From an uncultured bacterium (GTDB lineage: Bacteria; Desulfobacterota; Desulfobulbia; Desulfobulbales; Desulfobulbaceae), in NCBI GenBank assembly GCA_903842475.1, contig CAIMMA010000591.1, positions 1-10,600 of the forward strand: 10,600 nt of DNA, read 5' to 3'. The notes under the pieces were generated by a model. The model did not search any database, had not been told where the DNA came from, and worked only from the letters and a program-made list of their open reading frames with translations. This document shows positions 1 through 5,219 of this stretch, piece by piece (positions within the stretch are counted from its first letter, which is position 1; each line of letters opens with the position of its first letter). The translations under genes and the position numbers were made by a program.

Positions 1-131
1 CTCTTGTGCGAGGGTCATCCAATGGAGAAATTTCATCTTCAAGATAATCTAATATCTTTTTTTGCCAGGATTTATCAATTTTTAGCAATTGCCGTTTGGC
101 TGTTGCAAGAAACTCAACGTTCCAAGCCAAG
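1..131 (-). CDS. relE: RelE/ParE-family toxin, N-terminal part (runs off window)
   Basis: Type II toxin of the RelE/ParE superfamily. Family members are mostly ribosome-dependent mRNA interferases, some gyrase poisons. About 43 residues are visible. They begin LAWNVEFLATAKRQLLKID and continue to a SPLDDPR stretch, matching the start of small RelE proteins (a W-x-(V/I)-E-(F/Y) strand, an A-K-(K/R)-Q-L-x-K-(I/L)-D helix, then PLDDPR). The start must be the TTG at 131: an in-frame TGA lies only 12 bases upstream (141-143), no ATG or GTG lies between, and AGGA sits six bases before the TTG. The gene overlaps the end of the antitoxin gene by 18 bases, as expected for a co-translated antitoxin-toxin pair. 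The catalytic C-terminal half is outside the window, so activity and exact subfamily cannot be judged. Confidence 0.85.
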
Positions 132-326
132 TTCTTTCCTCATGTCAGCAAGACTGGTACGTGGTTCTTTCCGCTCAAGGGCAGCGAGAGCACTCAGATA
201 ATCTGAGTGATCTTGCAGATATGAGGCTAAGGCCTCCTTAACGTAATAGCTTTTGCTCCGCCCGCTTGAAGCTGCAAGTTTCGTGAGTTCATCTTCCAAT
301 TCTTTTGAAAGCCGTACCGCAAGCAT
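114..326 (-). CDS. relB: RelB-type ribbon-helix-helix antitoxin
   Basis: A 70-residue antitoxin that should bind and neutralise the RelE-like toxin encoded downstream and repress the shared promoter. The N-terminus (MLAVRLSKELEDELTKLA, then GRSKSYYVKEAL at residues 22-33) is a typical ribbon-helix-helix: a short DNA-contacting strand followed by two helices with the G-R-(S/T)-K-S-x-Y-V-(K/R)-E-A-L signature. The charged C-terminal half (about 41-70, ending MRKELGLER) is the likely toxin-wrapping segment. The frame is open upstream to 500, but the ATG at 326 is preceded by a strong GGAGGGG ribosome site, and the residues upstream of it look like untranslated leader, so 326 is chosen. The 18-base overlap with relE supports an operon with toxin second. 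Confidence 0.88.
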   Translation of the reverse strand: MLAVRLSKELEDELTKLAASSGRSKSYYVKEALASYLQDHSDYLSALAALERKEPRTSLADMRKELGLER

Positions 327-351
327 TATTCCCCTCCATAATTGATTTTTT

Positions 352-369
352 GTATAACAAGTATAACAA
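352..369 (-). promoter_or_regulatory. 9-bp direct repeat upstream of relB, candidate promoter/operator
   Basis: Two adjacent perfect copies of GTATAACAA (plus strand 352-360 and 361-369) lie 26-43 bases before the relB ATG. On the minus strand they read TTGTTATAC twice, and each holds a TTATAC resembling a -10 hexamer. Tandem short repeats are the usual target of ribbon-helix-helix antitoxins, so an autoregulatory operator overlapping the promoter is plausible. This is inferred from position and repetition only. Confidence 0.4.
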
Positions 370-479
370 GCGTGGGGCGATGAATCAAGATACAAAAATG
401 GGCGGCGGGCATACACCGGGATGCAGCGCATTCTCCCGGGGTTCCCAGGTTGGCTTGAGAAAGGGGCAAAACTTTTAAG

Positions 480-528
480 CAAAGGAAAAAGTGCTGTCAT
501 CGGCGTATAAATCCATTTTCTCGACGAC
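480..528 (-). pseudogene. Decayed fragment of a universal stress protein gene
   Basis: These 49 bases match 1871-1919 of the intact usp gene with three mismatches, in the same orientation. Read on the minus strand the fragment gives VVEKMDLYADDSTFSF, against VVEKMDLYSDDSTFSF in the intact protein (residues 40-55). Two of the three differences are synonymous and one is Ser to Ala. A stop codon follows directly (FA then TAA). No homology is visible beyond either end. The excess of silent changes suggests the source was a paralogous gene that diverged under selection, rather than a very recent copy of the neighbour. Confidence 0.75.
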
Positions 529-610
529 GGTGTTAATAGTTAAAGAACAAAGGGAAAAAGACAGATATAATTTAGAGGCGATTATTGCTTCGCTGCGTGC
601 CGCGCGGGAA

Positions 611-681
611 CGTCACTCCAGCTCAGGCTGGAGTCCAGAACAAATTTAAAGCACCGGATGCAGGGCTGCGCCGGAATGACG
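611..681. repeat. Short palindromic interspersed repeat (REP/MITE-like)
   Basis: The segment opens with CGTCACTCC (611-619) and closes with GGAATGACG (673-681). These are imperfect terminal inverted repeats (8 of 9 pair). Just inside the left end is a perfect 8-bp stem, ACTCCAGC (615-622) with GCTGGAGT (627-634), around a 4-base loop. The GTCATTCC-rich termini and CTGGAGTCCAG core resemble short, non-coding dispersed repeats common between proteobacterial genes. No other copy is present in this window, so repetitiveness is inferred from resemblance only. Confidence 0.5.
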
Positions 682-759
682 GTAATGGGCCATTCCATTT
701 TTTTTAATTCCATCAAATCGGCACAATAATCGCTGTTGAAAACACGAGGAGAATCAAGA

Positions 760-1068
760 ATGACTTTAACCCTGCAAGAAAAGGAATTTTTCAAAAGAGA
801 GCTGGTTGCAAGCCTTCGCGATGAACCGGAAGTTATCAAAATAGTGGTATTTGGCTCCTTCTTGACCGCGAGAGATCCCCATGATATCGACATCGCCATT
901 TTTCAAAACAGCGACTTGGCCTACCTGCCTCTGGCAATGAAGTATCGAAAAAAAACCCGATTAATTTCCCGCCGGATCCCTTTGGACATCCTTCCTATCA
1001 AAATCGGGGCGCAACCTAGTGTAATGCTCGATGAAATAGCCAGAGGTGAGGTTATCTATGAAAAATGA
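760..1068 (+). CDS. mntA: MNT-type nucleotidyltransferase antitoxin (MntA-like)
   Basis: A 102-residue minimal nucleotidyltransferase of the polymerase-beta-like fold. Such proteins pair with HEPN toxins, and characterised members neutralise the toxin by transferring AMP onto it. Visible active-site elements are the FGSF turn (G32-S33), the paired metal-binding aspartates in DIDI (D42, D44), and a likely third carboxylate at D76 in PLDILPI. The spacer between GS and the DxD pair is only eight residues, against about ten in well-known MntA proteins. The frame can be extended to a TTG at 736, but the ATG at 760 has GAGGAG a few bases upstream, so 760 is used. Its last 11 bases overlap the HEPN gene. 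The antitoxin itself looks intact although its partner is interrupted. Confidence 0.85.
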   Translation: MTLTLQEKEFFKRELVASLRDEPEVIKIVVFGSFLTARDPHDIDIAIFQNSDLAYLPLAMKYRKKTRLISRRIPLDILPIKIGAQPSVMLDEIARGEVIYEK

Positions 1069-1459
1069 AACCCAAGAATGGATTCGGTACGCTGATGAGA
1101 ATTTGCAATCAGCCCAGATCCTGCTCTAACGCCAGCTTTTCAACCCCTGCCTGCAAAATGTTCAGCAAAGTATCGAAAAATACTTAAAAGCTGTTCTTCT
1201 GGAAAAAAAACATGCTCTCCGTAAAACCCATACCATTACCGAACTTGTCCGTATGCTTGCAGAATGCAAAGTTAATGCTGAGTTAAACGAAGAGGATTGC
1301 GACCTGCTGGATACTATTTATCTACCCTCGAAATATCCTTTGGGAGGGGTGCTCCCCTCTTTTGAACCAGATGAAGCCTTGTGTAAACAGTGTGTAGCCT
1401 TAGCTGAACACGTAGCGAAAAAAATGAAAGAACTGCTCAATGAGACTTCGGGACACTAA
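1058..1459 (+). pseudogene. HEPN-domain toxin gene interrupted by an in-frame stop
   Basis: Partner of the upstream MNT antitoxin. HEPN proteins are small helical RNases or other toxins. Starting at the ATG at 1058, the frame reads MKNETQEWIRYADENLQSAQ, then reaches a TAA at 1127-1129 (codon 24). It then continues open for another 109 codons to the TAA at 1457. The rest is clearly HEPN: LFNPCLQNVQQSIEKYLKA (27-45), KTH (56-58), and a Y-x-x-SKYP motif (88-94), where many relatives have (S/A)RYP. No frame change is needed; only one codon is wrong. Either a real nonsense mutation has inactivated the toxin or this is a base error. Internal initiation, for example at the ATG at 1253, would lose the first helices and has no good ribosome site. 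Total length, 133 codons, is normal for the family. Confidence 0.85.
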
Positions 1460-1460
1460 C

Positions 1461-1502
1461 GACACTCTCCGTATTACCAGAAAAGTAAACACGGAGAATG
1501 TC
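1461..1502. terminator. Inverted repeat between convergent genes, possible terminator
   Basis: GACACTCTCCGT (1461-1472) pairs with ACGGAGAATGTC (1491-1502) at 11 of 12 positions around an 18-base loop. It begins one base after the HEPN stop codon and lies between that gene and the end of the convergent usp gene. The position suits a bidirectional terminator, but there is no clear T-run on either side, so the role is uncertain. Confidence 0.35.
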
Positions 1503-1541
1503 ATCATATTTCCAGTTTTATGAGTTGATAGCCAGGGCCAT

Positions 1542-2036
1542 CTAAATCGGCAGGACGCTCTCACTGACGGAGGCGCTGATCTGGTAGCCGCGCTCGCCCT
1601 TGTAGGGGTTGAAGACCAGAATGGGGCAATGGACCCGTTTGAGCACGCGCTCCGCAACGCTGCCCAGCATGATCTTTTCGATTCCCTGCGCCCCGTGCGT
1701 GCCCATGATCACCATGTCGGCGTTGCTATCCTTGGCGTACTCCACCACGGTGTCCGCCACGTCGCCCAGAAAGACCTGACCGGTGCAATCCGGACAAGCG
1801 CCTTTGTTGTTTGCAAGCAGCGCGGTCATCTTTTTCTGGGCATATCCGCGCAGTTCCTCGGCGATCTGGGCAAAGGAAAAAGTGCTATCGTCGGAGTATA
1901 AATCCATTTTCTCGACGACATGCACAAACGTCACCTTGGCTTCCAGCTTATTGGCGATGCCGATGGCAAAATCTGCCAAATCATCGGTATGCTGATGAAA
2001 ATCCACGGGGACGACGATCTGTTTAATGTTCTGCAT
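1542..2036 (-). CDS. Universal stress protein (UspA family, ATP-binding type)
   Basis: A 164-residue single-domain universal stress protein, a cytoplasmic dimer-forming family linked to survival under starvation, redox or energy stress. The N-terminal strand IKQIVVPVDF (4-13) carries the Asp that normally contacts the adenine nucleotide. The C-terminal part holds the full nucleotide-binding signature G-x2-G-x9-G-S (G112, G115, G125-S126, within MGTHGAQGIEKIMLGS), followed by AERVLKRVHCPILVF. It is therefore expected to bind ATP, unlike UspA proper. The CPDC at 81-84 is a possible redox or metal site, which is speculation. The start at 2036 is chosen over an upstream ATG at 2084 because AAGGAGGTG lies directly ahead of it. 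The gene appears to be transcribed alone. Residues 40-55 are duplicated in the remnant at 480-528. Confidence 0.92.
   Translation of the reverse strand: MQNIKQIVVPVDFHQHTDDLADFAIGIANKLEAKVTFVHVVEKMDLYSDDSTFSFAQIAEELRGYAQKKMTALLANNKGACPDCTGQVFLGDVADTVVEYAKDSNADMVIMGTHGAQGIEKIMLGSVAERVLKRVHCPILVFNPYKGERGYQISASVSESVLPI
1871..1919 (-). repeat. Intact copy of the 49-bp direct repeat (partner at 480-528)
   Basis: This part of the usp coding sequence is repeated in direct orientation at 480-528, with 46 of 49 bases identical. The pair encloses the palindromic repeat and the whole MNT-HEPN cassette, with copies about 1.4 kb apart. Confidence 0.8.
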
Positions 2037-2098
2037 GGGACACCTCCTTACGTATCGATTCATTGATGAGTAACCGAGTGGCAATTGCGCCTGTGGTA

Positions 2099-2127
2099 AG
2101 GATAAGTGGATTTCCAGGGCGTGACAA
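2099..2127 (-). promoter_or_regulatory. Candidate promoter for the universal stress gene
   Basis: On the minus strand TTGTCA (2122-2127; 5 of 6 matches to a sigma-70 -35 box) is followed after 17 bases by TATCCT (2099-2104; 4 of 6 matches to a -10 box). It lies about 60-90 bases before the usp ATG. The match is only moderate and no other support is visible. Confidence 0.3.
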
Positions 2128-2149
2128 TGCGTATAAAAAGGGAGTTTAA

Positions 2150-2179
2150 TGGAGATTCAAAATATCCTTTTAATCTCCA
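2150..2179 (-). terminator. Stem-loop downstream of amrS, probable terminator
   Basis: TGGAGATT (2150-2157) pairs perfectly with AATCTCCA (2172-2179). After a single bulged C the stem extends with AAAA/TTTT, leaving a five-base loop (2163-2167). It starts 12 bases after the amrS stop codon, where transcription of that unit should end. A strong U-run is lacking, so termination may be inefficient or factor-dependent. Confidence 0.45.
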
Positions 2180-2191
2180 AACAATGCATGC

Positions 2192-3205
2192 TCACCGCCA
2201 AACCCCGGCTATCGGCAGACGACAGGATGCGCACCGGCCATCCACCAGTCCAAGTGGCCGACTTTGGAACCCCGAGCGCTCAATGAGCAGGGTGCCGCAT
2301 CCCGGACAGCGGGTATCCTCACCGCCGGAGTCGGCAACATTGCCCTCATACACATAGTGCAGCCCCTCGGCCAAACCGATTTCACGAGCCTTGCGCAGCG
2401 TGGCCACCGGGGTCCGCGGCCGATCAAGCATTTTATAGGTGGGATAAAAGCCGCTCACATGCCAGGGGATATCGATGGAGACGCCCTTGAGAAAACGGGC
2501 GATGGACCGCAGTTCCTCCTCACCGTCATTGAGCCCGGGGATAACCAGGGTGGTGACCTCGACCAGCACGCCGAGTTCATGGAACAGGCGGATATTCTCC
2601 AGGACCGGCTCCAGCCGGGCCTTGCAGATGGTATGATAGAAATCCTCGGTAAACGCCTTGAGATCGATATTGATCCCGTCGAGGTACGGGGCGATATGAC
2701 GGACCGCCTCCGGAGTCATGTAACCATTGCTGACAAAGATGTTTTTGACCGCTTGCGCCCGGGCCAGCCGGGCGCAGTCATAGGCAAACTCATAAAAAAT
2801 GGTGGGCTCGACATAGGTATAGCTGATGCTGGCGCAATCGGTCCGCACCGCCTCGTCCACCACCGACTGCGGGCTGCGGGGACTGCCGGCAATCTGGTTG
2901 TCATGCACATGGGGAAACTGGCTGATCTCGTAATTCTGGCAATGCAGACATTTAAAATTACAGCCCACGGTGGCAATAGACAGCGACCGACTGCCGGGGA
3001 GCAGATGGAACATCGGTTTTTTCTCGATGGGATCGTTATTGCAGGAGACCAGCCGGCCGTACACCAGACTGATCAGGCGCCCTTCGATGTTTTCCCGAAC
3101 GCCGCAGATGCCGCGCTTTCCCGCCGCAACATGGCAGCGATGATGGCAAAGCCCGCAAACCACCCCGCTCTTTTCGGTTGGTTGATAAAACAAGGCCTCA
3201 TGCAT
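2192..3205 (-). CDS. amrS: AmmeMemoRadiSam-system radical SAM enzyme (AmrS)
   Basis: A 337-residue cytoplasmic radical SAM protein of the AmrS family, related to pyruvate formate-lyase-activating enzymes. The family is named for frequent linkage to AMMECR1- and Memo-domain proteins, and its physiological reaction is not established. The cluster-binding motif is C82-x3-C86-x2-C89 (GCNFKCLHCQNY). An N-terminal cysteine group (C17, C20, C24, C34) and a C-terminal CPGC...CASC pair (C300, C303, C325, C328) resemble zinc knuckles or extra cluster sites. SNGYMTPEAV, DLKAF and WHVSGFYPTYKM are hallmark segments of this group. The start at 3205 is preferred over the ATG six bases upstream because GGAG (3212-3215) then has a six-base spacing. 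No AMMECR1 or Memo gene is in the window. The gene probably forms an operon with the unknown gene 43 bases upstream. Confidence 0.92.
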   Translation of the reverse strand: MHEALFYQPTEKSGVVCGLCHHRCHVAAGKRGICGVRENIEGRLISLVYGRLVSCNNDPIEKKPMFHLLPGSRSLSIATVGCNFKCLHCQNYEISQFPHVHDNQIAGSPRSPQSVVDEAVRTDCASISYTYVEPTIFYEFAYDCARLARAQAVKNIFVSNGYMTPEAVRHIAPYLDGINIDLKAFTEDFYHTICKARLEPVLENIRLFHELGVLVEVTTLVIPGLNDGEEELRSIARFLKGVSIDIPWHVSGFYPTYKMLDRPRTPVATLRKAREIGLAEGLHYVYEGNVADSGGEDTRCPGCGTLLIERSGFQSRPLGLVDGRCASCRLPIAGVWR

Positions 3206-3248
3206 TTTCATCTCCGATTCTACCTGTTACCGGATAATCCGGGCATCG

Positions 3249-3611
3249 TTACAACCTGATTTTCGCCTCGGTTTTCTTCGGATTTTTATCCAGATGCCGA
3301 TAGCGGTTAAGCGCCAGTTCCGCGAAGCGCAAAACGATATGGGACAAATCGGAAGCCTCCCAGACCTGGTTGAAATCCTCAAGGGATCGGACCGCTTCAC
3401 TCAACCTGTAAGGCGGTTTACCTTCCGGCACTAATTCGACATCGCCAAACTGCAGTTCCATTTGTCCGCTGAAAACCTGACCGAGCAATTCCTGCATGGA
3501 GTAGGCAAAAAACTTCTTAACGTCTTCGGTGGACTCGGCCTCATTGGTCATTTTCCTGAATTTGGGCAACAACTCGTTTTCTATTTTGGTAAAGGATTGC
3601 TGTCTGGTCAT
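3249..3611 (-). CDS. Conserved-looking protein of unknown function, upstream of amrS
   Basis: A 120-residue soluble protein that I do not recognise. It is highly charged, has no cysteine, no signal peptide and no membrane segment, and looks mostly helical: MTRQQSFTKIENELLPKFRK, then ESTEDVKKFFAYSMQELL at about 26-43. A short central beta-like stretch follows (MELQFGDVELV), then SEAVRSLEDFNQVWEASDLS and a final helix, HIVLRFAELALNRYRHLDK. The start at 3611 follows a perfect AGGAGG; the longer frame to 3686 looks like untranslated leader. Its stop is 43 bases before the amrS start with no terminator between, so the two are likely co-transcribed. A regulatory or partner role with AmrS is only a guess. 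Confidence 0.75.
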   Translation of the reverse strand: MTRQQSFTKIENELLPKFRKMTNEAESTEDVKKFFAYSMQELLGQVFSGQMELQFGDVELVPEGKPPYRLSEAVRSLEDFNQVWEASDLSHIVLRFAELALNRYRHLDKNPKKTEAKIRL

Positions 3612-3662
3612 AAAACCTCCTGAGAAAGGAAGATGATGCGGCTGAGGCAAGAAAGCCGACAA

Positions 3663-3705
3663 CCGCGCACACGGATGCACCACCAAACCGCAGCATGGTG
3701 CGCGG
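3663..3705 (-). other. Inverted repeat in the leader of the unknown-amrS operon
   Basis: CCGCGCAC (3663-3670) pairs perfectly with GTGCGCGG (3698-3705) across a 27-base loop. It lies 52-94 bases before the ATG of the unknown gene, so if transcribed it would fold in the mRNA leader. No known riboswitch or attenuator pattern is recognised. Confidence 0.3.
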
Positions 3706-3784
3706 ATGGCGGCTTCATCCCGACTGTACGCCCTTTACATTGGGCGGACCGGCACGAAAAAACAAGGAAGATAATTTGGAGATC

Positions 3785-3806
3785 AAAAGGATAGTATAAA
3801 TATCCT
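3785..3806 (-). terminator. Terminator-like stem-loop after the response regulator gene
   Basis: Read on the minus strand, AGGATA (3801-3806), a seven-base loop and TATCCT (3788-3793) are followed by a short T-run (3785-3788). It sits about 21 bases past the stop of the response regulator gene. The stem is AT-rich and short, so it would be a weak intrinsic terminator, but its position is right. Confidence 0.4.
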
Positions 3807-3827
3807 GTAAAAACGAAAGGCCGTCCG

Positions 3828-5135
3828 TTACGAATTAATGGAAAGCATAGTCTGGAGATTGGTTTTCTGATGCGTCAGATCAAGCTTCTTGCGAATATTT
3901 TTTCGGTGAATACTGATCGTTCCCGGCGAGAGATGCATGATAGCGGCGATTTCCTTAGTCCGCTTGCCCAGTTTCACCATATTGGCGACCTGAATTTCCG
4001 CCGGGGTCAAACGCCCCAGCCGGGAAGAAAAATTGCTGGCAAAAGGCGAGGTCAATTCATTGATGTTGGCATGGAGGATATCGACCAGCACCTCCTGCTG
4101 ATCGTTCAGGCCGCTCTCTTTGAGTCGGTCGAGGAACGGCTCAACCAGTTTGGCGGTGTTGGACAGCACCTGCTCGGCCAGGGTTGCTTTATCTTCTTCC
4201 CGTTTTTTCAGCAACACGGTCAGGGCGATATTGGAGTCGGAAAGTTCCACGGTCCGGGCCTGCACCCGTTGCTCCAATTCCACCCGAGCCCGCTGGAGTT
4301 CGGCCTCCACTTCTTTCAAACGGGTGATATCGGTATGGGTGCCGATGATCCGCAGCGCCCTCCCCTGGGCATCCCTGGCAACCGCCTGACCACGGGATAA
4401 AATCCACTGCCAGCCGCCGGCCTTGTTTTTCATGCGAAATTCAGCCTCGTAGGTGTCCGTCAGCCCCTGGGCATGGGATTCCCGCAGGGCCAGCACCCGC
4501 CCCCGATCCTCGGGGTGCAGCAGATTTTCAAAAGAACGGTCGTCGAGGATCTCGCCGACGTCCTGATACCCCAAGGTGCGGCGCCAGTTTTCGCCGAAAT
4601 AGACCTCACCGGTACGCAGATTACGGTCCCAGACCCCGTTGGAAGAGGTATCGAGCGCCAGACGAAAACGATATTCGCTTTCAACCAGTTGCGCCTCGAC
4701 TTGACGACGACGTTCAACCTCCTCCTCCAACTGGTGATTCTGCGCCGCCAACCGCTGCACCAGACTGCGCTTTTCGAGACAACGCCGAATCCGGAAGACC
4801 AGCTCCTCGATTTCGCAAGGCTTAAGGGTGAAGTCGTCCGCTCCCAGGCGCAGCGCGTCGATGGCGGTGCGCATATCGCCGTAGCCGGTGAGAATAATGA
4901 CACTGGCCTGGGGCGTATACCGCTTCACCGCCTTGAGCACGCCGAAACCGTCGACATCGGGCATCATCAGGTCGGTGATCACCAGGTCGTACTGCTGCCC
5001 GCCCTCCAATGCGTCGACCGCTTCCCTGCCGCTGCCAACAGCGGTCACCGCAAAATGCTCCGCAATGAGCTCCCGGGCAAAGGATTTCCGGATCACTTCC
5101 TCGTCATCGACAAATAAAATTGAGGTTTCAACCAT
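3828..5135 (-). CDS. Response regulator with REC, PAS and LuxR-type HTH domains
   Basis: A 435-residue response regulator. The N-terminal receiver domain (about 4-120) has the acidic pair D10-D11, phospho-acceptor D55 (in ITDLMMPDVDG), T83 (ILTGYGD) and K105 (TLKP), so it should be phosphorylated. A short coiled coil (about 120-150) leads to a PAS domain with PAC tail (about 150-275: LDTSSNGVWDRNLRTGEVYF, GTHTDITRLKE). A second coiled coil follows (about 273-325). The C-terminus is a LuxR/FixJ helix-turn-helix (374-430: LTPAEIQVANMVKLGKRTKE, IAAIMHLSPGTISIHRKNIR). It should therefore act as a phosphorylation-dependent DNA-binding regulator, with the PAS domain as a second input or dimerisation module. 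The ATG at 5135 is preferred over 5150 because GAGGG is well placed before it. It lies 84 bases downstream of the kinase gene on the same strand with no terminator, so the two are very probably partners. Confidence 0.9.
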   Translation of the reverse strand: MVETSILFVDDEEVIRKSFARELIAEHFAVTAVGSGREAVDALEGGQQYDLVITDLMMPDVDGFGVLKAVKRYTPQASVIILTGYGDMRTAIDALRLGADDFTLKPCEIEELVFRIRRCLEKRSLVQRLAAQNHQLEEEVERRRQVEAQLVESEYRFRLALDTSSNGVWDRNLRTGEVYFGENWRRTLGYQDVGEILDDRSFENLLHPEDRGRVLALRESHAQGLTDTYEAEFRMKNKAGGWQWILSRGQAVARDAQGRALRIIGTHTDITRLKEVEAELQRARVELEQRVQARTVELSDSNIALTVLLKKREEDKATLAEQVLSNTAKLVEPFLDRLKESGLNDQQEVLVDILHANINELTSPFASNFSSRLGRLTPAEIQVANMVKLGKRTKEIAAIMHLSPGTISIHRKNIRKKLDLTHQKTNLQTMLSINS

Positions 5136-5219
5136 ACCTACCCTCTCCATCCGCCATAGTCATTCCAATCCGAACCGTACTCCGCCAGGCCGTCACAGCG
5201 GCAAACCTCTGGGAAACAC

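Larger units (their letters stand above)
327..759. other. Gene-poor gap between the two toxin-antitoxin modules
   Basis: About 430 bases without a convincing gene separate the divergent relBE and MNT-HEPN operons. The gap contains the relB leader with its direct repeats, a short GC-rich stem (CCGGGA at 416-421 with TCCCGG at 434-439), a decayed universal-stress gene fragment (480-528), an AT-rich stretch (530-585), and a palindromic repeat element (611-681). Open frames crossing it (for example minus strand 582-899) carry no recognisable protein. The promoter of the MNT-HEPN pair must lie here, but I cannot place it with confidence. Confidence 0.6.

Noticed and set aside
582..899. Open frame on the minus strand across the palindromic repeat and the start of the MNT gene
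   Set aside because: Half of it is translated repeat element and the rest is antisense to the MNT gene; no ribosome site or family similarity is seen.
1253..1459. A separate 68-residue protein on the plus strand
   Set aside because: It is the in-frame C-terminal half of the interrupted HEPN protein. It lacks a ribosome site and the HEPN N-terminal helices, so treating it as its own gene would hide the nonsense mutation.
3230..3242. Palindrome CCGGATAATCCGG between the unknown gene and amrS
   Set aside because: With a one-base centre it cannot form a good RNA hairpin. A 13-bp palindrome alone is too little to call an operator or terminator.
2264..3259. A 331-codon open frame on the plus strand
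   Set aside because: It is the antisense shadow of amrS, which has the radical SAM cysteine motif and a proper ribosome site.
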